Positions 17,671-25,656 of a stretch of DNA of 64,000 nt are shown piece after piece (the first letter of the stretch is position 1; every line of letters starts with the position of its first letter). Made by a program: the position numbers and the translations under genes. The notes below the pieces were generated by a model that saw nothing but the letters and a program-made list of their open reading frames with translations, was not told the DNA's origin and ran no database searches. This DNA is from Natronolimnobius sp. AArcel1 (lineage in GTDB: Archaea > Halobacteriota > Halobacteria > Halobacteriales > Natrialbaceae). The stretch is taken from assembly GCF_011043775.1 (NCBI RefSeq), contig NZ_JAAKXY010000001.1, positions 124,001 to 188,000 on the forward strand, written 5' to 3'.

Positions 17671-18504
17671 ATGAGTGATTCTGCCGCCGATGATCTCCCC
17701 GAGGAGGCTGATGAGGATTCCGGACGGATCTACGAACCCGACGCTGCACACCACTTCCCCGACGAGAAACTCAACCGCGTCCTCGAGTTCATCACAACCG
17801 ACGAGGAGATCCAGACGTATCTCGAGGCCCAAAACATCAATGCGGTTGATCGGATGCAGTACAACGACCACGGTGCAAAACACATCGAGATCGTCCGCAA
17901 TCGCGCGCTGTGTTTATACGACCTGCTGAAAGCCGGTGGTGTCGAGTTTCACGCACATCAGCAGGGACTCGCCGAAGAAGACGAGGCGGTCATCGTCGCG
18001 CTTGCTGCGACGCTTCACGACGTTGGCCACGTCGTCCACCGTGACGACCACGTCTACTACTCGATCCCGCTTGCGGCCGATATCATGGATCGCGTGCTCC
18101 CCGAATTCTACGACATCGCAGACACGGTCCGTGTCAAAGGTGAGGTCCTCCACGCTATTCTGTGTCACCACACGGCCGAAACACCGCTGACGAACGAAGC
18201 AGGCGTCATCCGCGTCGCAGATGCCCTAGATATGGAAAGCGGGCGCTCACGCATCCCCTACGAACACGGCGGGCGGGGTATTAACACGCTCTCGAGTCAG
18301 GCGATCAAACGCGTCTCACTCTACGAAGGCGAGAGCCGCCCCGTAATGGTCGAAATCGCGATGACCAACGCTGCAGGTGTCTATCAGGTCGATAACCTCC
18401 TGAAGGAAAAACTGCACAACTCTGGACTCGAGGATTGCATTCGGATCGTTGCGGTCAACACGAACGAGAACCACGAGCAGTTAGTCGAACGGATCGAGCT
18501 CTAG
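17671..18504 (+). CDS. HD domain phosphohydrolase
   Basis: A 277-residue soluble protein with a metal-dependent HD domain. The His-Asp pair is in LAATLHDVGHVVHRDDHVYYS (near residue 118), preceded by a conserved His (YNDHGAKHIEIV). Downstream are FHHTAET-like and ADALDMESGRSR segments. The family includes phosphohydrolases of nucleotides; the substrate cannot be deduced. The ATG at 17671 is chosen because the upstream in-frame extension is basic, reads through the 3' end of the peroxiredoxin and is unlike a haloarchaeal protein. An unusual array of hairpins follows the stop. Confidence 0.82.
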   Translation: MSDSAADDLPEEADEDSGRIYEPDAAHHFPDEKLNRVLEFITTDEEIQTYLEAQNINAVDRMQYNDHGAKHIEIVRNRALCLYDLLKAGGVEFHAHQQGLAEEDEAVIVALAATLHDVGHVVHRDDHVYYSIPLAADIMDRVLPEFYDIADTVRVKGEVLHAILCHHTAETPLTNEAGVIRVADALDMESGRSRIPYEHGGRGINTLSSQAIKRVSLYEGESRPVMVEIAMTNAAGVYQVDNLLKEKLHNSGLEDCIRIVAVNTNENHEQLVERIEL

Positions 18505-18527
18505 GGACGAAGTTTTGCTCTGTCGTT

Positions 18528-18783
18528 CGAAAGACGCTCGCGTCTTTCGTGATGACGAGAGAGCTCCGCTCTCTCGAACCACGGGCGCGGCACGCCGCGC
18601 CCTCGGCAAAAATTCGATTAAAAGCACTCCTCTTTCCCCGCCAGCCGCGCACAGCGCGGCTTTTCGGTCAGTCGTCGGCCCGCTCGCTCACTTCGTTCGC
18701 TCGCGGTCGATAGCTGTGTGATGGCCTACCCTCCCCCGGTTCGCGGAGTCGCCGTCAATCGCGGCGACTCCGCTCTCGGCCAT
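18528..18783. repeat. Array of perfect hairpins
   Basis: Five perfect inverted repeats stand in a row: 18528-18549 (9-bp arms, CTCG loop), 18556-18576 (9 bp), 18583-18602 (9 bp), 18643-18661 (8 bp, followed by TTTT) and 18743-18773 (11 bp, enclosed by ATGGCC/GGCCAT at 18721-18726 and 18778-18783). No two stems share sequence. The fourth resembles an intrinsic terminator for the HD gene. The rest could form a structured 3' UTR or an independent RNA. No coding frame fits. The flank to 18828 holds nothing else clear. Confidence 0.7.
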
Positions 18784-18828
18784 TGTTATCGCCCGTACAA
18801 GCACTGTACTACGACTCCGACCGCAAAA

Positions 18829-19053
18829 TCAAACCAGTTCGTAGCGTCCGTTTCGGCGCTCGAGGTGGCCGCGCTCACGGAGCGTGCCAGTGATCGAAAG
18901 GACAGTGCTCTTGTTGACGTCAAGCGCAGATCGGAGTTCATCCGCCGTTGCGCTGCCGTTTGTGGTGAGATAGAGATAGACCAACTTCGCACGAGGAGAG
19001 GCGAGGTCCTCCGGCATCGACACATCGATTCCCTGTACCGTTGTCGGACTCAT
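18829..19053 (-). CDS. Small winged-helix DNA-binding protein
   Basis: A 74-residue transcription regulator made of little but a winged helix-turn-helix: SPRAKLVYLYLTTNGSATADELRSAL leads into recognition helix NKSTVLSITGTLRERGHLERRNGRYELV. The shape is MarR/TrmB-like. There is no effector domain, so it may dimerise or work with a partner. The target is unknown. A direct repeat, TTTCgACGAT at 19069-19078 and TTTCaACGAT at 19091-19100, flanks its TATA box with a 22-base period, which may be an autoregulatory site. Confidence 0.8.
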   Translation of the reverse strand: MSPTTVQGIDVSMPEDLASPRAKLVYLYLTTNGSATADELRSALDVNKSTVLSITGTLRERGHLERRNGRYELV

Positions 19054-19068
19054 ACTCGTGAGTCACTG

Positions 19069-19100
19069 TTTCGACGATAATAAACCTATGTTTCAACGAT
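19069..19100. promoter_or_regulatory. Direct repeat flanking the promoter of the small wHTH gene
   Basis: Two 10-mers differing at one base (TTTCGACGAT and TTTCAACGAT) lie 22 bases apart, start to start, on either side of the minus-strand TATA (GGTTTATTAT). Two helical turns of spacing suit a dimeric regulator binding one DNA face. The assignment as operator is inference. Confidence 0.4.
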
Positions 19101-19315
19101 TGTCGAAGATTGGCCCACGATAGCGGGGTGTCGCGGCCTCTTCGAACTTTCTTTGAACCTCAAAACGGACCTACTTGCCGCCGTTGGGACTCAACGCTCG
19201 AGAATGTTGGTTTCACTGATCGTCGTGAATATCGTTCCGTGTGACCAATACCCACAGGGTGCCGGAGCACTACGAACATGCCGTAAGCGAGTGGCAGTGC
19301 GGGTTTCAGTCGCGT

Positions 19316-19504
19316 TCAGGAAGACTCGAGTACCAGTGAGAGTTTGGACATCCCCCAGGCGAACGATAGGAGTCCAACGAACGTGAGGTAGGCGACACCG
19401 AACGGGACGATGATGACCGGCAGCGACCCGTAGAACGCGTAGCCGGCCGCCAGCAGTAACGGCACCACGACCAGATTCGCCTTGATGAACCGCTCGAGAC
19501 CCAT
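19316..19504 (-). CDS. Small two-helix membrane protein downstream of sdhA
   Basis: A 62-residue protein with two likely membrane helices (NLVVVPLLLAAGYAFYG and VIIVPFGVAYLTFVGLLSFAW) and short charged ends. The longer upstream frame overlaps sdhA and is basic, so I start at the ATG at 19504. It follows the sdh operon on the same strand after ~95 bases and may be cotranscribed. I do not recognise the family; an accessory role to the respiratory complex is only a guess from position. Confidence 0.6.
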   Translation of the reverse strand: MGLERFIKANLVVVPLLLAAGYAFYGSLPVIIVPFGVAYLTFVGLLSFAWGMSKLSLVLESS

Positions 19505-19598
19505 AGCTGCATAGCAGCCCTGCGTGTACAAAGTCGTGGTGATGTTACGGACGCGGCGCTGTGGGCGAACGATATCACGAGGAGAAATAGAGGCGGTG

Positions 19599-21434
19599 TT
19601 AGTAGCTGCGGACTTTCGGCTCGTAGGTCTTGTCCTGGCCCTCGAGGATGACGGGGCGGTAGAAGATGTTTGGTTCGCCGTCGTCCCACGAGATGAGCGT
19701 GTGTTTGAGCCACTCCTCGTCTTTGCGCTCTTGGTGTTCCTGACGCCAGTGAGCGCCGCGGAACTCCGTGCGGACGAGTGCGCCAAGTGCAATTGTCTCG
19801 GCGACATCGATCAGATTGCGCGTCTCGTAGGTCATCTGGAGGTCGGTGTTGAACGTCCGCGATGGGTCATCAACGTAGACGTTCTGGTACTCCTCGCGGC
19901 ACTCGCGGATGACCTTCAGTGCCTTCTTGATGCCGTCTTCGGTCCGGAAGACGTTGACGTAGTCGGTCATCGCGTTCTGGAGCTTCGAGCGGATCTCGGC
20001 GTGCTGGACGCCATCGTCTTTGTCCATTAGATGGTCGACACGCGTTCGCTCGCGTTCGACGGCACGCTCGAGGAGGCCGTCAGCGTCGGCGGTGACGCCT
20101 CCGTCGGCGGCAACACCATCGCTTGTCTCGATTCCGGCCTCACCGGGCTGGACGGGCAGTTCGGTGTCGTCGTCTTCGACATCGTCGCCGTAGCCAGTGC
20201 GAATCTGTGGCTCGCCGAGGTCGTCGCCGGCGGCGTGGCGGCCGGCGCGTTTCCCGAAGACGATCAGTTCCGGCAGTGCGTTGCCGCCGAGTCGGTTCCC
20301 ACCGTGGACGGAGACACAGGCACACTCACCGGCGGCGTAGAGACCGTTGATGTTGGTCTGGCCGTTCTCGTCGGTCTCGATGCCGCCCATCGCGTAGTGC
20401 TGACCGGGCTTGACTGGCATCGGCTCGACGAGGCCGTCGACGCCCTCGAAGTCTTCTGCAAGGTGCAGAATGTTCTCGAGGCGGTCGAGGATGCGGTCTT
20501 CGCCGAGGTGGCGCATGTCGAGGTGGACGTACTCGTCTTCGACACCGCGGCCTGCATCGACTTCGTCGAGTTCGGCGCGGGCGACGACGTCACGGCTTGC
20601 GAGTTCGCCGGAGTTGTTCGCGTAGCCGTGTTCGAACATGAATCGCTCGCCCTCGTTGTTGTAGAGGATCCCACCTTCACCACGGACACCCTCGGAAATG
20701 AGGACACCGGTGGATGGTAGCGAGGTTGGGTGGAACTGGATGAACTCCATATCCTCGAGGGGGACGCCTGCGCGGTAGGCCATTGCGTGGCCGTCACCGG
20801 TACAGGAGACAGCGTTAGTGGTGTGATCGAAGGCCTGTCCGGGGCCGCCGGTCGCGAGGACGACACCGTTGTTGGCTTTGAAGCCCTCGATCTGACCGGA
20901 CTGGACGTCGTAGGCGACGACGCCGTGGCACTCGCGGTCGTTTGGATCGGCTTCGTCGGTGGTGACGAGATTCATTACGTACCACTCGTCGTAGACCTGA
21001 ATGCCGTGTTTGACTGCCTGCTCGTACATCGTATGCAGCAGGTGGTGTCCCGTCTCGGCACCGGCGTAGGTCGTTCGTGGATAGGAAAGGCCACCGAACG
21101 GGCGCTGGGAAACGGTTCCGTCCTCTTCGCGCGAGAACGGCATTCCCCAGTGCTCGAGGTTCATCGTTTCCTCTGGGGCGTCCTGTGCGAGGGTCTCGAC
21201 TGCCGGGGCATCGCCCAGGTAGTCAGAGCCTTTCATCGTGTCGTAGGCATGGAGTTCCCAGTCGTCGCCCTCTTGCAGGGCGGCGTTAATGCCACCCTCT
21301 GCTGCGCCGGTGTGGCTGCGAACCGGGTGGAGTTTCGTGACGAGGGCCGTGTCGGCTCCCGCCTCGCTCGCTGCGACCGCGGCTCGGAGGCCGGCACCAC
21401 CTGCGCCGACCACGATAACGTCGTGTTCGTACAT
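19599..21434 (-). CDS. sdhA: Succinate dehydrogenase flavoprotein subunit
   Basis: SdhA oxidises succinate to fumarate with covalent FAD in the TCA cycle and passes electrons to SdhB at the inner membrane face. The 611-residue protein has the FAD dinucleotide fold VVGAGGAGLRAA at the start, the flavin-linking His region RSHTGAAEGGINAAL, substrate-binding segments HPTSLPSTG and EGVRGEGGILYNNEGER, the HYAMGGIETDENG motif and the C-terminal helical domain. Length is typical. It is the last gene of sdhCDBA, one base after sdhB. Confidence 0.96.
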   Translation of the reverse strand: MYEHDVIVVGAGGAGLRAAVAASEAGADTALVTKLHPVRSHTGAAEGGINAALQEGDDWELHAYDTMKGSDYLGDAPAVETLAQDAPEETMNLEHWGMPFSREEDGTVSQRPFGGLSYPRTTYAGAETGHHLLHTMYEQAVKHGIQVYDEWYVMNLVTTDEADPNDRECHGVVAYDVQSGQIEGFKANNGVVLATGGPGQAFDHTTNAVSCTGDGHAMAYRAGVPLEDMEFIQFHPTSLPSTGVLISEGVRGEGGILYNNEGERFMFEHGYANNSGELASRDVVARAELDEVDAGRGVEDEYVHLDMRHLGEDRILDRLENILHLAEDFEGVDGLVEPMPVKPGQHYAMGGIETDENGQTNINGLYAAGECACVSVHGGNRLGGNALPELIVFGKRAGRHAAGDDLGEPQIRTGYGDDVEDDDTELPVQPGEAGIETSDGVAADGGVTADADGLLERAVERERTRVDHLMDKDDGVQHAEIRSKLQNAMTDYVNVFRTEDGIKKALKVIRECREEYQNVYVDDPSRTFNTDLQMTYETRNLIDVAETIALGALVRTEFRGAHWRQEHQERKDEEWLKHTLISWDDGEPNIFYRPVILEGQDKTYEPKVRSY

Positions 21435-21435
21435 A

Positions 21436-22320
21436 TTACCAGAATTTCAGGTTCTTCTTGACTGCTTCGCGCTTGAGCTCCTGAATGTGCTCGGTGAGCG
21501 GAATGTCTTTCGGACACACCTCGGTACAGGAGAACTGGGTCTGGCACCGCCAGACGCCGTGTTCCTGCTCGAGAATGCGGAGTCGGTGCTCTTTGATGTC
21601 GTCGCTTTCGCGGTCGTCCATCGCGAACTTGTAGGCCTTGTTGATCGCGGCCGGGCCGAGATATTCGTTGTCGCCGGCGGCGATGTTACACGAGGACATA
21701 CACGCAGCACACCAGATACAGCGCGAAGACATCTTGATCTTCTCGCGGTTTTCTGGGCTCTGGCGTTGCTCCTCTAAGTCGTCCGGATCTGGCGTATCCT
21801 CGTCCTGGAAGTACGGCTCGACGGCGTGCATCTGGTCGTAGAAGTGGTCCATATCGACGACCAGGTCCTTGACGACCTCCTGATGTGGCAGGGGTTCGAT
21901 GCGAACCGGCTGCTCGAGTTCGGAGATCTGGGTTTTGCAGCCGAGTTTCTGCGTGCCGTTGACGAAGAAGGCGTCGGAGCCACAGACTGCCTGGCGACAG
22001 GAGTGACGGAAGGTAAGTGAGGAATCGAACTCGTCGCGGGCATACATGACCGCGTCGAGGACGGTCATCCCCTTCGTGAAGGGGACGTGGAAGTCGTCGA
22101 AGCGCGGTTCCTGTTTGGCTTCGACTTCGGGGTCGTAGCGGAACACTTTGAGGTGGACCGTCTCGTCAGCGAGTTCGGCCTCCTTCTCGGCGTGTTCGTC
22201 GACCATACCGCCTTCTTTTTCTTTGAGTCGGCGCTGCTGTGGCGACTCCGCCCCTTTCATCTCGGGGTCTTTCGGTGACTCCTGGCTCTCTGGCTCTTGT
22301 TGCTGCTGTTGTGTACTCAT
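21436..22320 (-). CDS. sdhB: Succinate dehydrogenase iron-sulfur subunit
   Basis: SdhB carries electrons from FAD to quinone through three clusters. The 294-residue protein has a ~40-residue acidic, Gln-rich extension, then the [2Fe-2S] ligands in SCRQAVCGSDAFFVNG with a further Cys in KLGCK, and cluster-binding Cys in CIWCAACMSSCN and CQTQFSCTEVCPKDI. The third [2Fe-2S] position is Asp (CGSD), as in a number of SdhB proteins. I start at the ATG at 22320; the longer frame runs into sdhD. It lies between sdhD and sdhA with one-base gaps. Confidence 0.95.
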   Translation of the reverse strand: MSTQQQQQEPESQESPKDPEMKGAESPQQRRLKEKEGGMVDEHAEKEAELADETVHLKVFRYDPEVEAKQEPRFDDFHVPFTKGMTVLDAVMYARDEFDSSLTFRHSCRQAVCGSDAFFVNGTQKLGCKTQISELEQPVRIEPLPHQEVVKDLVVDMDHFYDQMHAVEPYFQDEDTPDPDDLEEQRQSPENREKIKMSSRCIWCAACMSSCNIAAGDNEYLGPAAINKAYKFAMDDRESDDIKEHRLRILEQEHGVWRCQTQFSCTEVCPKDIPLTEHIQELKREAVKKNLKFW

Positions 22321-22321
22321 G

Positions 22322-22687
22322 TTAGATGAAATCCCCCATGACAAGTGCAACGTAGGTACCCTGCGCGACGAGTGCTACCCCGGCAATGACAAGGACCGCA
22401 AGCACGACCTTCTTCTGGGTGCCCTCGAGGCCCTGATTGACCAACGCGTTGTAGACGCCGTTGACGCCGTGGAACGCCGCGGTGACCAAGAACAGTATCA
22501 TCGTGATAAAGTAGCCCACGTTCTCCATGCGGGCTTGTGTTCCCTCGAACGTCACGTCTGCGGCGTGATTGACGAAGTGTAGTTGGAAGAAGTGGAACGC
22601 GAGCACGACAACGAGAAATGCCGCCGTGATGCGCTGGAGCAACCAACGCGTCCCGCCTGGCGTGAACGACGAGTATCGTTCTGCCAT
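22322..22687 (-). CDS. sdhD: Succinate dehydrogenase membrane subunit D
   Basis: A 121-residue membrane anchor with three helices (around residues 17-36, 56-75 and 92-113). His residues in FVNHAADV and TAAFHGVNGVYN are the kind used for haem b or quinone binding. The start overlaps the sdhC stop by one base (TAATG). It anchors SdhAB to the membrane and helps pass electrons to menaquinone. Confidence 0.9.
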   Translation of the reverse strand: MAERYSSFTPGGTRWLLQRITAAFLVVVLAFHFFQLHFVNHAADVTFEGTQARMENVGYFITMILFLVTAAFHGVNGVYNALVNQGLEGTQKKVVLAVLVIAGVALVAQGTYVALVMGDFI

Positions 22688-23112
22688 TAGAAGCCCACCC
22701 CGTCCATGAAGGTTGGGACGCTGGCCACGGTAATAAGACCAGTGAGGATCAGCGAGGCGTAGAAACTCTTATCTTGGGCATCAAGTCCAATCCCGAGATC
22801 GACCATCAGCAGACGAAGCCCGTTCAGGATGTGGAAGACGGCCACTGCGAGCAGGCCGACCTCGAGCACTCGGATGATAAAGAGGGACTCGAGACCCTGA
22901 ATCGTTACTGTGTAGATATCTGTCTGGTCAGCGATTGCCGCTTCGTTTCCTGCTGCACCAATAGCTGTACTCAGCACGGCGATGTGGGTAAACAGGTAGC
23001 CGATCAGCATCCACCCGGTGAATTTGTGGAAAATCCACGCCCACATCCCGGCCGAGAACTCCTTCCACCGCCCGAAGTCCTCTATGAGGCCGCGATTGTA
23101 AGACTGACTCAT
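22687..23112 (-). CDS. sdhC: Succinate dehydrogenase cytochrome b subunit C
   Basis: A 141-residue membrane anchor with the SdhC signature [20 protein letters not shown] (two conserved His) and a later His in [13 protein letters not shown], giving three membrane helices. I start at the ATG at 23112. The in-frame extension to 23208 is Cys/Ser-rich, not haloarchaeal in character, and would include the promoter region. It is the first gene of sdhCDBA. A TATA-like TTCTATAC at 23142-23149 on the minus strand fits initiation just before the ATG. Confidence 0.92.
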   Translation of the reverse strand: MSQSYNRGLIEDFGRWKEFSAGMWAWIFHKFTGWMLIGYLFTHIAVLSTAIGAAGNEAAIADQTDIYTVTIQGLESLFIIRVLEVGLLAVAVFHILNGLRLLMVDLGIGLDAQDKSFYASLILTGLITVASVPTFMDGVGF

Positions 23113-23139
23113 GCGCTCATGTGGACCGTTTGACCGTGG

Positions 23140-23160
23140 GGGTATAGAACTTACTTTTAT
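23140..23160 (-). promoter_or_regulatory. Candidate promoter of sdhCDBA
   Basis: On the minus strand ATAAAAGTAAGTTCTATACC lies 28-48 bases before the sdhC ATG. TTCTATAC is the best TATA match. No other promoter-like sequence is closer. Confidence 0.45.
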
Positions 23161-23266
23161 CTCGCCGAGAACGTGTGACGCGCATGAATAATTGGCAGTG
23201 ATTCGCAACCGGTGTCAAGTCGATTGCGCTCGAGTGCCAGACCCAGTGACAGGCCTCGAGACACAC

Positions 23267-24382
23267 TTACTCGCGCTGTCGAAGCTTCGACTGTGAACGC
23301 TGTTCTGTATGTTCACGCTCGAGGGCAACTTGCGTGTCCGGCGAGAGCCCAACGAGGTGACAGAGCGGGTTTCCGGGGTAGACAACCGGATTCTCGAGGA
23401 CACCGACGACGAGGCCGGTAAAGGGCGCTTCAACGGAGACGATGTCCTCTTCTTCTTTGAAGGGGTTCGTAATCGAACAGATGACGTCGCCGCCTCTGAC
23501 GAGTTCGCCGCGGCCGTGTTTCATGTCGACGATCCCGCCGGCGTCGGCGCGAATCCAGGTCTTCTTGCTCGAGTCGTCGATGACGGTGCGCCAACCGGGC
23601 CAGTGGACCGACGAGTCGGGATGACAGCCAAATTCGGCGAGGACACTCGCGACGCCGGTTAGCGCACGGTCGATGAGGCGGCGCTGGAAGCGGTGGGCTT
23701 CGCCCATCTCGACGGTGATTGCCGGCACACCTGCATCAGTTGCTTCGCGCCGGAGCGTCCCGGATGGGCCTTCGCCACCGATGATGACGTTCGAACTGAA
23801 CGCGTTGGCAAGGCGGGCGACCTGCCCGTTGCCCATGTTGGCTCGGACGTGGAGCATGTTGGTTCGCCCGCGCGTCGAGGTGTGAAAGTCAATCCCCAGA
23901 TCGCAGGGCTCGATGAAGTTCGTAAAGATACGGTGGGCCATCCGCCGCGCGCTCGTCGAGCCTTCCCGGCCGGGAAACGATCGATTCAGGTCTCGGTCGT
24001 AGATCGGCAGATAGCGCTCCTGGGCGAGAAAGCCCGGGACGTTCATCACGGGCAGACAAACGAGCGTGCCGTGTAACTCGCTGTGATCCCAATCGTGGGC
24101 CACCTCGCGGACGACTTCGATGCCGTTGAGTTCGTCGCCATGGGCCGCCGCCGAGAGAAATACTGTCGGACCAGGGTGCTCGCCGTTGACGATTGTCACC
24201 GGAATCCGTACCGGATCGCCCAGATACGTCTCACTAATCCCATAGCGAATGTTCGCCGATTCGCCGGGATCAACTCGCCCGCCGTCGTAGGTAAACGCCT
24301 CCTCGAGAGGATCGGCGTCAGCGGTGGTCCCGCCATCACAGACGGGCCTGTCACCGTCGACGTCCGAACCGTCGTCGCTCAT
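23267..24382 (-). CDS. Succinylglutamate desuccinylase/aspartoacylase family metallohydrolase
   Basis: A zinc carboxypeptidase-fold enzyme that would cleave an N-acyl amino acid or similar amide; the substrate is not identifiable. The ~371-residue protein has the zinc motif AAAHGDELNGIEV (H-x-x-E), substrate-binding DRDLNRSFPG, the third zinc His in GIDFHTSTRG, catalytic Glu in ITVEMGEAHRF, and a C-terminal biotinyl-like beta domain with RGGDVICSITNPF. I use the ATG at 24382; a GTG at 24436 would add 18 residues. It follows sdhC's upstream region on the same strand. Confidence 0.85.
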   Translation of the reverse strand: MSDDGSDVDGDRPVCDGGTTADADPLEEAFTYDGGRVDPGESANIRYGISETYLGDPVRIPVTIVNGEHPGPTVFLSAAAHGDELNGIEVVREVAHDWDHSELHGTLVCLPVMNVPGFLAQERYLPIYDRDLNRSFPGREGSTSARRMAHRIFTNFIEPCDLGIDFHTSTRGRTNMLHVRANMGNGQVARLANAFSSNVIIGGEGPSGTLRREATDAGVPAITVEMGEAHRFQRRLIDRALTGVASVLAEFGCHPDSSVHWPGWRTVIDDSSKKTWIRADAGGIVDMKHGRGELVRGGDVICSITNPFKEEEDIVSVEAPFTGLVVGVLENPVVYPGNPLCHLVGLSPDTQVALEREHTEQRSQSKLRQRE

Positions 24383-24582
24383 ACCCTCGTCTGGGTGGGC
24401 AGCAATGTGAATCTTGTCGTTAGCTATAGTAGTCACTGCACGTCAGTGTACACCTGATCGCCAGGGGATTCGGCGAGCAGTGGGTCACTCGGTGCAGTTG
24501 TCACGGTCCGAACGCCGGGCAACTGCGGGAGAAACTCGCCCCGTGGGCATACGTTTTGTAGGAGGGCGTGATACCACCTCGC

Positions 24583-25332
24583 ATGGAGATCCGTACTGCG
24601 ACCGATTCGGATACCGAAACCATTCGCTCGATTGCCCAGCAGTCGCTCAGTTCGACGTATACGGACTTCCTTGAGAGCGAAACGATCGATCAGGCTATCG
24701 AGCAGTGGTACGGCGACTCGTTCAGCGACGACCTCGATACCGCGGACAGTCTCGTCCTCGTGGTCGAACGCGATGGCGACGTCGTCGGCTTCTCACAAAG
24801 TGACCTGATCGGTCAGCAACACAGCACCGGTCGCATCCTCTGGCTCCACATCGACCCCGACCATCGTGGCGGCGGGACAGGTGTTCGTCTGCTCGTTCGC
24901 ACCCGTGAACGACTGCTCGAGGAGGGTGCCGACCACATTCAAGGCCTCGTCCTCGCGGATAACGAGGGCGGGAACGCCTTTTATGAAAATCACGGCTTCG
25001 AGCAGGCCGGCCAGCGCGAGGTCGACATCGGCGAGGAAACGTTCACCGAAAACGTCTACGCCGAAGGCGATCTCGAGGATGAGGGCTGGAGCGCAATCGA
25101 CGAACTCGAGATAGATGGCGAAACGGTCTACGTCAACTACGGCGAGGCCGCTCGCGGCTCGAAATCGCCGTTTTACAGCGCCTACGAGACGGATGACCGT
25201 GAGGAGGTGTACGCCTGGCTCTGCGGGCAGTGTGACTCACTCGATAATACGATGGATACGATGGGCAGAATCCAGTGCAACGTCTGTGGTAATCAGCGAA
25301 AAGCGACTCGCTGGGACGCTTCCTACCTCTGA
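24583..25332 (+). CDS. GNAT acetyltransferase with C-terminal zinc ribbon
   Basis: A 249-residue protein with two parts. Residues ~1-150 are a GNAT domain: the acetyl-CoA motif lies in HIDPDHRGGGTGVRLLV (Q/R-x-x-G-x-G/A pattern) and the family's conserved NEGGNAFYENHGF near the end. Residues ~205-249 hold two Cys pairs, CGQCDS and CNVCGNQRK, which look like a zinc ribbon for nucleic-acid or protein contact. The ATG at 24583 is preferred to the GTG at 24568. Substrate unknown. It is divergent from the aspartoacylase-like gene. Confidence 0.85.
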   Translation: MEIRTATDSDTETIRSIAQQSLSSTYTDFLESETIDQAIEQWYGDSFSDDLDTADSLVLVVERDGDVVGFSQSDLIGQQHSTGRILWLHIDPDHRGGGTGVRLLVRTRERLLEEGADHIQGLVLADNEGGNAFYENHGFEQAGQREVDIGEETFTENVYAEGDLEDEGWSAIDELEIDGETVYVNYGEAARGSKSPFYSAYETDDREEVYAWLCGQCDSLDNTMDTMGRIQCNVCGNQRKATRWDASYL

Positions 25333-25656
25333 GTGCACCGGAAAAAGACGGTTACGACGTCCTTGTGCAGTACCGAATTGGGACGTAACGCATCCCTAGT
25401 GTGGAACGATGGTATCAGGATAGCAGTGCGGCGGTGTTCGCTTGGCTTCGAGCGTTACTGGGCGACAATCGCTCGAGACCGCCTGTATGAGGCTATTTCG
25501 CCGGAGTATCTTGGTCTTTCGTCCCTGTGGACTCGAGTTCGTCCCTGTTGACGCTGCATTACAATTGTCCCACTCCGTGACCGACAGAGTAGTTCGGTCG
25601 TCAGCTCGCAGTGACCGGAGACCATCGTCCGGTGCTATTCACCCGCTATCATCTCT
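25333..25656. other. Intergenic region before the flippase gene
   Basis: About 320 bases with no gene I can support. Frames are short and basic. I see no tRNA, strong hairpin or clear TATA box near 25630. Confidence 0.5.
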
